Below, piece by piece: positions 1 to 5,554 of a DNA stretch of 8,110 nt (its first letter is position 1; each line of letters starts with the position of its first letter). Made by a program: the position numbers and the translations under genes. This DNA comes from Acidobacteriota bacterium. Its GTDB lineage: Bacteria > Acidobacteriota > Terriglobia > UBA7540. The notes beneath the pieces are model-generated. The model searched no databases. It saw only the letters and a list, made by a program, of their open reading frames with translations, and was not told the DNA's origin. The stretch covers positions 1 to 8,110 of the forward strand of contig JAKAWO010000132.1 in NCBI GenBank assembly GCA_021827255.1. The letters are read 5' to 3'.

Positions 1-2
1 TC

Positions 3-83
3 CGGCTCGACCGCGGCCCGGAGGAATCCGACCGGCTCGAACACCTGCTGCAGGAACTCCATCGCAGAGAAGGCGATTCGTAG
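3..83 (+). CDS. rbfA: Ribosome-binding factor A, C-terminal end (partial)
   Basis: Only the last 26 codons are present, running in from the window edge to the TAG stop. The tail reads as an acidic stretch LDRGPEESDRLEHLLQEL followed by a short basic end. This fits the RbfA C-terminus, where a 'D-x(n)-RIxxLLxEL' helix closes the single KH-like domain. RbfA binds the 30S subunit and helps late 16S rRNA 5'-end maturation, especially in the cold. The stop lies 17 bases before the truB start, and rbfA-truB is a widely conserved order in the nusA-infB operon, which supports the call more than the short peptide does. The N-terminal bulk is outside the window, so the identification remains probable only. 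Confidence 0.68.
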   Translation, partial: RLDRGPEESDRLEHLLQELHRREGDS

Positions 84-100
84 TTCGGCAAGAGGGACCC

Positions 101-1057
101 GTGGCAGAATTACCTTCAACCGCCCACGCCGGGCCGGGAACGACGCCGGGCCTTTCCGGCGTGCTCGTGCTTGACAAGCCTGCCGGGATGACCTCTCACG
201 ATGTGGTGGCGCGCGCGCGCCGCGCGCTCGGCATCCAGCAGATTGGGCACTTTGGGACGCTGGACCCGTTCGCTACCGGCGTGCTGCCGCTCTCGATTGG
301 CAAAGCAACACGCTTTACGCAGTTCTACCTGAAATCCCGTAAGACTTACGAGGGAACGCTTCGCTTAGGGTTTGCGACGGACACCTACGACGCGACGGGG
401 CGACCCGCCGGAGAGTCCGCCGGGGTAAAGATCGAGAGGCCACAACTCGAAACCGCCATGCACCAATTCACGGGCCGGCTGATGCAGGCTCCTCCGCCGT
501 TTTCAGCCAAGCGGATTGGGGGCACGCGCGCCTACGAGCTGGCGCGGCAAAACAAGCCCGTCGAGCTGAAGCCGGTCGAGGTGGAAATCTACGCCTTGGA
601 GCTGCTTGACTTTGACGGTGAGCGGGCCCGCTTTGCGGTCGAATGCTCCGGCGGAACTTACGTCCGGTCGCTCGCGCACGATATCGGAAAGGCCATCGGG
701 TGTGGCGCGCACCTTGAAGGATTGCGGCGGATGGCGGTCGCGGAGTTCCGGTTGGATGGCGCGATCCAGCTTGAGCGGATCGAGCAAGGGGCGCCACAGG
801 GCGGCGGCGACTTGCCCCTGGTTCCGCTCGAGGCGCTGCTTCCGGATTGCCCGGAGCTCGTCGTTCGTGGGGGCGAGGAAAAAAGGGTTCGGCACGGGCA
901 GAAGTTCGAGCTCGCGCAGGGAACGCGGTTCGGAGCCGGAGGGCTGGGAGCGCAGGGCATCCAGCTCCTCAAAATTGTGAACGGCGAGCGCCGGCTGATT
1001 GCGGTCGCGCGCCGCATTTCCGGCAGCATCTTTCATCCCGACCTGGTTCTGGTTTGA
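101..1057 (+). CDS. truB: tRNA pseudouridine(55) synthase TruB
   Basis: TruB isomerises U55 to pseudouridine in the T-loop of most tRNAs, acting in the cytoplasm. The 318-residue length is normal for bacterial TruB. The 'LDKPAGMTSHDVV' motif I is at residues 24-36. The catalytic motif GHFGTLDPFATG is at 49-60, with nucleophile Asp55. Motif 'KTYEGTLRLG' (81-90) carries the active-site Tyr83, 'PPPFSAKRIGG' is at 131-141, and 'GGTYVRSLAHDIG' (184-196) carries the conserved Arg189. The region after about 240 fits the C-terminal PUA-like RNA-binding domain. The start is GTG at 101, with a purine-rich AGAGGGA at 91-97 upstream. It follows rbfA by 17 bases, so the two are probably co-transcribed. 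A small oddity is Phe51 and Phe57 in the catalytic motif where Thr and Leu are common; both look conservative. Confidence 0.97.
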   Translation: MAELPSTAHAGPGTTPGLSGVLVLDKPAGMTSHDVVARARRALGIQQIGHFGTLDPFATGVLPLSIGKATRFTQFYLKSRKTYEGTLRLGFATDTYDATGRPAGESAGVKIERPQLETAMHQFTGRLMQAPPPFSAKRIGGTRAYELARQNKPVELKPVEVEIYALELLDFDGERARFAVECSGGTYVRSLAHDIGKAIGCGAHLEGLRRMAVAEFRLDGAIQLERIEQGAPQGGGDLPLVPLEALLPDCPELVVRGGEEKRVRHGQKFELAQGTRFGAGGLGAQGIQLLKIVNGERRLIAVARRISGSIFHPDLVLV

Positions 1058-1146
1058 ACTTACCGGCGGCTGGCAGGATGCGCGGGATGATAGCCTAGGG
1101 GTCCGCGATTCAGCGGAAGATATTTGGCGGCAGGAGAAGACATAAA

Positions 1147-2358
1147 TTGAATATCCTGATTCTGGGCGGCGACGGCTATCTGGGTTGGCCGACGGCGCTG
1201 TATCTTTCCAAGCGCGGCCATCGCGTGGGGGTGCTCGACAACTTTGCGAAGCGGCGCTGGGAGATGGAACTGAACGTCGAGCCTCTCATCCCTATCCTGA
1301 CGCTGCACGACCGAGTCAAGGCGTGGCACAGCGTCTCCGGCCTAACGCTCGAGCTTTTTATCGCGGACCTTCGCAACTACGAGATGGTCAAGAACGCTGT
1401 CCGCTCCTTTAAGCCGGAGGCCATCATTCATTACGGAGAGCAGCCCTCCGCTCCGTATTCGATGATGGATCACAATCGAGCGGTTTTTACCCAGACGAAC
1501 AACATTGTCGGGACCCTCAACCTGCTCTGGGTGCTGCGAGAGTATGCGCCGGACTGCCACCTGGTCAAGCTCGGCACGATGGGCGAGTATGGCACACCCA
1601 ACATTGATATTGAGGAAGGATTTCTGGAGATTGAGTACCAGGGACGAAAGGACATCCTTCCCTATCCGAAGCAGCCGGGCTCCATCTACCACCTTTCCAA
1701 GGTGCATGACAGCCATAACATCCTGTTCGCCTGCCGCACGTGGAAGCTCCGTTCGACCGACTTGAACCAGGGCATCGTCTATGGAGTCGAGACCGATGAA
1801 ACGGCCCTCGATTCGCGGCTTGCGACCAGTTTCCACTACGACGCGGTTTTCGGCACGGCGCTCAACCGCTTCGCCGTGCAGGCTGTGGCTGGGCTTCCGC
1901 TCACGGTTTATGGACAGGGCGGCCAGTTGAGGGGATTTCTCAACATCCTTGACACCTTGCGGTGTGTCGAGCTGGCGATTCTGAACCCGCCGTCAGCGGG
2001 CGAGTACCGCGTCTTCAATCAGTTCACTGAAACCTTCAGCGTGCTCGGTCTGGCGGAGCTCGTGAAAAGCCAGGGAGAGAAGCTGGACCTGAAGGTTGAG
2101 ATCCACCATCTGGAAAACCCCAGAGTCGAGGCGGAGCGTCACTATTACAATGCCCGCCACCAGAAGCTGCTGAACCTGGGCTTGGTTCCCCACCGGCTTT
2201 CCGAGGTGCTCCTCAAGAGCATTTTGCGCCAGGTCATGGAGCATCAGGACCGGATCAAAAAGGACATCATTCTCCCCAAGGTGCGCTGGGATGGCAGTTC
2301 GTCTTCAGAAGAACAAAGCGAGAGCGCTCGATCAGCATCCGCCGTTGTTCTTGACTAG
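1147..2358 (+). CDS. sqdB: UDP-sulfoquinovose synthase (SqdB/SQD1 family)
   Basis: This is an extended short-chain dehydrogenase/reductase that converts UDP-glucose plus sulfite to UDP-sulfoquinovose, the sugar donor for sulfolipid or sulfoglycan synthesis. The NAD-binding glycine motif GGDGYLG is at residues 7-13, with Asp31 where the adenosine ribose is normally bound. The family-specific 'GTMGEYGTPNIDIEEG' (143-158) holds Thr144, Met145 and Glu147. 'YHLSKVHDSHN' (181-191) holds the catalytic Tyr181 and Lys185. 'TDLNQGIVYGV', 'DAVFGTALNRF' and 'NPRVEAERHYYNA' are near-identical to plant SQD1 as I remember it, so this is more specific than a generic epimerase call. The start is TTG at 1147, preceded by AGGAGA at 1132-1137; no in-frame ATG fits the Rossmann N-terminus better. 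The last 20 or so residues are a serine-rich tail. It lies 89 bases after truB, so it may have its own promoter. No sqdX or sqdD glycosyltransferase is in the window, so the final product is not shown. Confidence 0.93.
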   Translation: MNILILGGDGYLGWPTALYLSKRGHRVGVLDNFAKRRWEMELNVEPLIPILTLHDRVKAWHSVSGLTLELFIADLRNYEMVKNAVRSFKPEAIIHYGEQPSAPYSMMDHNRAVFTQTNNIVGTLNLLWVLREYAPDCHLVKLGTMGEYGTPNIDIEEGFLEIEYQGRKDILPYPKQPGSIYHLSKVHDSHNILFACRTWKLRSTDLNQGIVYGVETDETALDSRLATSFHYDAVFGTALNRFAVQAVAGLPLTVYGQGGQLRGFLNILDTLRCVELAILNPPSAGEYRVFNQFTETFSVLGLAELVKSQGEKLDLKVEIHHLENPRVEAERHYYNARHQKLLNLGLVPHRLSEVLLKSILRQVMEHQDRIKKDIILPKVRWDGSSSSEEQSESARSASAVVLD

Positions 2359-2438
2359 ACGCCATCTGAATCGGTTGACACTCTGCGGGGGAGCCAGCGA
2401 CGCTTCAGGCGGCCGAGAGTGCGGGCATGGGGATAAAG

Positions 2439-3221
2439 TCACGGGTTTTCCGGGTCCACGAAGATCTGCTGGCGCCGAATCTGTTTTCGAAAATCATCGC
2501 AGGTTATTTCAATGGGGCGGCACATTTCGTAGAGCCGCGAGCACAACGTCGGCCCCAGCCGGCTTAAAGCTACTTCAATGCTCGGAAGTTCTTCGCCGTC
2601 CGGGGCGCGGACCACGCGGGGGCCCGGTTCAGCGAGAGGCAGGGTGGTCGTGATGAGCGTGAGCTTTTTTCGGTTGTACCTCGAGTTGATAATGTAACCC
2701 AAGGTGTCTTTCACCCATTCGCTTGGGTTCAAGGCCGCGAGCTCGTCGAGCAAAAGAGCCTCGACGTCCACAATCGGCTGGATGATTCTGAATTCCGTGC
2801 TCTGGGAGACGGGATTGTAGCTATCCTGGATTTCTTTGAGCAGCTCCCGGAAGTCCTGGAAGCGACACTCGACTCCCTTCTGCAGAATCAAGTCGCGGAT
2901 CACGGCGACGGCGAGGTGGGTTTTGCCAACTCCCGTCGGCCCAATGAAGAGCAGGCCGTAGTCCACCGGATATTCCTCGACGAAGCGGCGCGCCAGCAGG
3001 CGCGCTTCGCTGAGGCTCTTGTTGGGTTGGCCGTTCTCCATGCGAATGTGGAAATTCTCAAACGCGCAATGCTGGTAGCGGCGCGGGATCTGAGCCTGCC
3101 GGAGCAGCGTTTCAACGCGCACTGCGCCCCCGCAGTCGCAACGGGCCACGCGCCGCACGCCCTCGCTTTCAACCGGCATCCAGCCGGTCCCTTCGCATTT
3201 TGGGCAATCCTTAACGGGCAT
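2439..3221 (-). CDS. DnaC/IstB-like AAA+ ATPase with N-terminal zinc-finger
   Basis: A 260-residue P-loop ATPase of the DnaC/DnaI/IstB (DnaA-related) group, whose members load helicases or support transposases. The N-terminus has CPKC (Cys6, Cys9) and CDC (Cys28, Cys30), a likely zinc site near a GTGW turn. Walker A is GPTGVGKT (94-101). Walker B is LLLDE (156-160). The sensor-1 region reads LITTT (189-193) where Asn is usual at the end, and SRLYEMC (228-234) matches the arginine-containing box of helicase loaders. An insertion-like stretch of about 25 residues (198-222) follows sensor 1. ATG at 3221 is preceded by a weak AGGCGA on the minus strand, and TAGAAT at 3240-3245 could be its -10 box. 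No IstA-type transposase or terminal repeat is nearby, so a chromosomal helicase-loader-like role is more likely than an IS accessory. The specific function is unknown. Confidence 0.85.
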   Translation of the reverse strand: MPVKDCPKCEGTGWMPVESEGVRRVARCDCGGAVRVETLLRQAQIPRRYQHCAFENFHIRMENGQPNKSLSEARLLARRFVEEYPVDYGLLFIGPTGVGKTHLAVAVIRDLILQKGVECRFQDFRELLKEIQDSYNPVSQSTEFRIIQPIVDVEALLLDELAALNPSEWVKDTLGYIINSRYNRKKLTLITTTLPLAEPGPRVVRAPDGEELPSIEVALSRLGPTLCSRLYEMCRPIEITCDDFRKQIRRQQIFVDPENP

Positions 3222-3422
3222 CGAGGTCGCCTGATAGAAATTCTAAATCAGTTCAGGAATTGAGCACGAGAAAAATCGAATGGGGGCAAGCCGGTATCTT
3301 TGGACGGGTTGCCGGCGCGGTGGAGTTGGGCGGCACGGGGGTCGGCGTTAGAGCGTCACAGGGATTGTGGGCCGCGGCTTCCGAAGAACATCGCCGCCGC
3401 CTGCCAAGGCGAGCCTGGAAGT

Positions 3423-4229
3423 TTAATGACCTCCCTCCTTCAACTCACGGATCCAGATGTTGCGGTAGCGGACGGGATTGTGGTGGTCCTGAAGTTCGAG
3501 CGGCATCCGAGCCGGCGTGTAGTGATAAGGGTGACGGCCGCCGTGGGTGGGACCGAGGATCGCCACGTTGTCCTGAATTAACACGCCGTTTTGGAATACG
3601 GTCACGCGGGCGCGCTTGAGCAGGCGACGCGAGGCGTCGAAAAGCGGGCGATGAAAAACGATGTCGTAGGTCTGCCACTGGCCGGGCGGGCGGCAAGCAT
3701 TGACAAGCGGCGGATAGTCTCCGTAAATGGCGCCGCACTGGCCGTCGGCATACGTGGGGTTGTGATAGGAGTCGAGCACCTGCAACTCATAGAGGCTTTG
3801 GAGAAAGATGCCGCTGTTGCCGCGGCCCTGACTGTTGCCGTGGGGCGGGTAAGGCTCGGCCCACTCGACGTGAAGCTGGAAATTGCCGAAGCGTTGCTTG
3901 GTGCGGATGTCGCCGGTGTGCGGAACGACCTCAAAATAACCATGCTCGACTTTCCAGGGCGCCGGGCCACCCTTGACGGATTCCCAGGCATCGAGACTCC
4001 TACCGTCGAATAACACAACAGCGTCCGACGGCGGGCGGCCGGGACGATGAGGGCTGCTGAAGCTGCCGGGAGTGATGACCGGCGGGCGAGGGCGGCTCAT
4101 ATCATGGATTTTCCATTGCACAGGTGATGGGTTCTGCCCGAGGGCTTTGGGAACTGCGGGGCGCGCGAGCGCCAACAGAGCGGCGGCCATGACGGTCGAG
4201 CCGAGAAAGATGGCGGATTTTTTATTCAT
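3423..4229 (-). CDS. Secreted DUF1080 / 3-keto-disaccharide hydrolase family protein
   Basis: This 268-residue exported protein carries a DUF1080 domain (Pfam '3-keto-disaccharide hydrolase', a concanavalin/LamG-like beta-sandwich). The N-terminus has two lysines, a hydrophobic core (residues 6-22) and a possible ALG|Q cleavage near 31/32, so export to the periplasm is expected. Domain hallmarks in order are 'VVLFDGRSLDAWE' (71-83), 'FGNFQLHVEW' (114-123), 'GNSGIFLQSLYELQVLDSY' (137-155), 'CGAIYG' (165-170), 'WQTYDIVF' (185-192) and 'PLELQDHHNPVRYRNIWIRE' (243-262). Characterised relatives act on 3-keto-glycosides, but many family members have no known substrate. I chose ATG at 4229 because GAGGAG sits 7 bases upstream. 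A GTG five codons earlier (4244) overlaps that site and is less likely. It shares its strand with the ATPase gene, 201 bases away, with no evident functional link. The GMC/subunit-3 pair downstream on the other strand is the more meaningful neighbour. Confidence 0.88.
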   Translation of the reverse strand: MNKKSAIFLGSTVMAAALLALARPAVPKALGQNPSPVQWKIHDMSRPRPPVITPGSFSSPHRPGRPPSDAVVLFDGRSLDAWESVKGGPAPWKVEHGYFEVVPHTGDIRTKQRFGNFQLHVEWAEPYPPHGNSQGRGNSGIFLQSLYELQVLDSYHNPTYADGQCGAIYGDYPPLVNACRPPGQWQTYDIVFHRPLFDASRRLLKRARVTVFQNGVLIQDNVAILGPTHGGRHPYHYTPARMPLELQDHHNPVRYRNIWIRELKEGGH

Positions 4230-4236
4230 GATTTGT

Positions 4237-4242
4237 CTCCTC
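4237..4242 (-). promoter_or_regulatory. Ribosome binding site deciding the DUF1080 start
   Basis: On the minus strand this reads GAGGAG, 7 bases before the ATG whose first base is 4229. The alternative GTG at 4244 would begin inside this site and would add five residues (MRRQI) before the signal peptide. The spacing therefore favours the shorter protein. Confidence 0.7.
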
Positions 4243-4353
4243 ACAGCGCATCAAAAACGAAACAGCCTGAATAGCGAGCCAAAGACGAGTTCCCGACAGC
4301 TCCGAGCGCAGCACGCCAGGAATCAGACTTATACGCCTTCGAGGCGTGGGATT

Positions 4354-4560
4354 CAAGCGGCGGCTTTGCTCGGCGGAAATGCGGTTGACCCCGGCGGCTA
4401 TTATTACTTCCGCAATCCGGGCTTCCAACTGCTGTTCGCTTACGGGCACAGCGTGGCGGGGCAGACGGAAAACTACGCCTACCTGGGACTTTATTGGACG
4501 TGGGGCCATCATGCCTCGCAAGCCGCCGTTCGCGCGTCGCAACTGCCGTCGGCAGCATGA
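4354..4560 (+). pseudogene. C-terminal remnant of an outer-membrane beta-barrel-like protein
   Basis: The frame ending at the TGA at 4558-4560 encodes a protein-like stretch: 'GGNAVDPGGYYYF' followed by 'RNPGFQLLFAYGHSVAG' and 'QTENYAYLGLYWTWG'. Alternating aromatic and hydrophobic residues around short polar turns are what the last two or three strands of an outer-membrane barrel look like. I recall similar C-termini in uncharacterised Acidobacteriota proteins, but could not search. In this frame there is no plausible start with a ribosome binding site: the only nearby candidate is a TTG at 4366. The frame runs back without a real start into the antisense of the DUF1080 gene. About 17 extra residues follow the tryptophan where such barrels normally end. 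I infer a 5'-truncated relic whose left border is uncertain, roughly 4330-4370. A short functional gene is possible but unlikely. Confidence 0.5.
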
Positions 4561-4742
4561 TCGGCCTTGCATTCCCTGCCATTTTCCCGTTAACTCGTGG
4601 GTTGAGCATTTCAGCGCGTCGGTGTCGGATTTCTGGACGTGTCTGCCGAGCGTGCAGCTTGCAGATGGCTCCGGAGACCCGTGGAGCGCAAGCGTTGCGG
4701 GGGCGTCAGTAATTCGCATGAAGCTAAACGGTCGAGGAGGCT
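4561..4742. other. Non-coding gap before doxX
   Basis: Together with 4230-4353 and the relic between them, this makes a 513-base interval without an intact gene. I see no tRNA, no terminal inverted repeats, no direct repeats and no convincing sigma-70 promoter pair. The only clear signal is the doxX ribosome binding site at its right end. Confidence 0.5.
4734..4740 (+). promoter_or_regulatory. Strong Shine-Dalgarno of the DoxX gene
   Basis: GAGGAGG ends only 2 bases before the ATG at 4743 but 5 bases before an in-frame GTG at 4746. The short gap makes GTG at 4746 a realistic alternative start; the protein would lose a single residue. Confidence 0.6.
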
Positions 4743-5147
4743 ATGGTGGCGAACGCAGGAAGTTCCGAAGCATGGGTCAGGTCGCTGATGAGAATTGTGG
4801 TGGGATTTACCTTTATGGAACACGGATTCCAAAAATTGTTTGGCTTGTTCGGAGGCGTCAACGGACACGGCGCCGCCGTGCATGGTTTCAGCCTCATCTT
4901 TGTGGCCGCCGTGCTCGAGAGCGTGGGCGGGCCGCTGATCCTGCTGGGCCTTTTTACGCGGCCAGCGGCTTTCATTCTGAGCGGTGAAATGGCGGTGGCC
5001 TACTTTATGGTCCACTTTCCGCGCAGCTTTTGGCCGATCGTGAGCGGCGGAGAGCTGGCGGTCGTTTACTGTTTCGTCTTTCTCTATTTATCCGCGGCTG
5101 GGGCGGGGCCGCTCAGCCTGGACCGAATGATTTGGAAAAAAAAGTAG
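4743..5147 (+). CDS. DoxX family integral membrane protein
   Basis: A 134-residue inner-membrane protein of the DoxX family, with the usual length and four predicted helices at about residues 14-33, 49-70, 73-92 and 103-120. The first helix carries the family signature 'RIVVGFTFMEHGFQKLFG' (17-34), followed by a glycine-rich loop. 'ESVGGPLILLGLFTRPAA' (59-76) is the typical helix 2/3 connection, and the C-terminus ends in a basic WKKK. DoxX proteins are loosely linked to quinone or thiol redox and oxidative stress in some bacteria, but there is no general function and none can be assigned here. The gene stands alone: the barrel relic lies upstream, and it converges on the zinc-ribbon gene 86 bases downstream. 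The start is ATG 4743 or GTG 4746. Confidence 0.9.
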   Translation: MVANAGSSEAWVRSLMRIVVGFTFMEHGFQKLFGLFGGVNGHGAAVHGFSLIFVAAVLESVGGPLILLGLFTRPAAFILSGEMAVAYFMVHFPRSFWPIVSGGELAVVYCFVFLYLSAAGAGPLSLDRMIWKKK

Positions 5148-5183
5148 GCGGGCGCCGAAAGTTGGCGCGAACCGCAGAGACAG

Positions 5184-5210
5184 CCGAGGGCCTCCGAAGG
5201 ACCCGCTCGG
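5184..5210. terminator. Possible bidirectional terminator hairpin
   Basis: In the gap between the convergent DoxX and zinc-ribbon genes, CCGAG (5184-5188) pairs with CTCGG (5206-5210). Inside it are GG/CC and CCT/AGG pairs closing a four-base CCGA loop, with small bulges. No T-run follows on either strand, so intrinsic termination is doubtful. The location between two gene ends is the main support. Confidence 0.3.
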
Positions 5211-5233
5211 GCAGAGGGGTTTGCTTCGGCCGG

Positions 5234-5464
5234 TCACTGTTGTCCAGTCGTCTGAGGCGCCAAGCCGCTATTTTTTTTCACGCCCTCGACGAGTCTGGGG
5301 AAGTCGTGCGAAAGGACGCGCCCGCAGTTACGGCAGGTCCAGGTCGCCTCGGAGATCTCGATATGGTTCCAGTTAACGCAGCCGCAGGAGCAGACAACCT
5401 GCAGGCCGAGGCCGCTACTTCCCTGCACCAGGGTGACGTCCTCGGGGCTGACGGGAAAGCTCAT
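5234..5464 (-). CDS. Small zinc-ribbon protein, function unknown
   Basis: A 76-residue cytoplasmic protein. Its core has a CSCGC cluster (Cys25, Cys27, Cys29) and, 15 residues on, CRNC (Cys44, Cys47) before a glycine. This is the knuckle spacing of a compact zinc ribbon. The residues between, around 'NWNHIEISEATWTC', look like the beta-strands of such a fold. The tail (60-76) is polar and probably disordered. The ATG at 5464 is supported by GAGG at 5472-5475, 7 bases upstream on the minus strand. The open frame runs further back to 5761, but that extension lies antisense to the GMC gene and past this good ribosome site, so I reject it. I do not recognise a named family. It is divergent from the dehydrogenase operon, which could mean shared control but proves nothing. 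Confidence 0.7.
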   Translation of the reverse strand: MSFPVSPEDVTLVQGSSGLGLQVVCSCGCVNWNHIEISEATWTCRNCGRVLSHDFPRLVEGVKKNSGLAPQTTGQQ

Positions 5465-5554
5465 GCAAGTGCCTCGAATCGGATGGCGATATTGTACGAA
5501 ATTTTGTGATAGACTGCGCCTTTTGTTCATGGAAATTACTCGGCGGGGGGGATT
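5465..5554. promoter_or_regulatory. Divergent promoter region, zinc-ribbon gene / GMC operon
   Basis: These 90 bases separate two divergent starts and include an AT-richer patch at about 5488-5530 in an otherwise GC-rich window. On the minus strand TACAAT (5491-5496) is a good -10 candidate, 26 bases before the zinc-ribbon ATG, though its -35 is poor. On the plus strand I see no clear -35/-10 pair. A G-run at 5545-5551 serves as the GMC ribosome binding site. No strong operator palindrome is visible. Confidence 0.4.

Noticed and set aside
503..1036. 177-residue minus-strand open frame antisense to truB
   Set aside because: It lies wholly within a gene with clear catalytic motifs; its composition is typical of GC-rich antisense frames and no protein family is recognisable.
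1102..1117. Small hairpin TCCGC/GCGGA between truB and sqdB as a terminator
   Set aside because: It has only 5 bp and no T-run, and such repeats are expected by chance at this GC content.
2439..3221. IS21-type insertion sequence (IstB) interpretation of the ATPase gene
   Set aside because: No IstA transposase, terminal inverted repeats or target duplications are visible around it, and the N-terminal cysteine cluster is not typical of IstB.
4346..4987. 213-residue plus-strand open frame covering the relic and the start of doxX
   Set aside because: No domain is recognisable, it runs out of frame through both the barrel-like segment and the DoxX gene, and it has no ribosome binding site.
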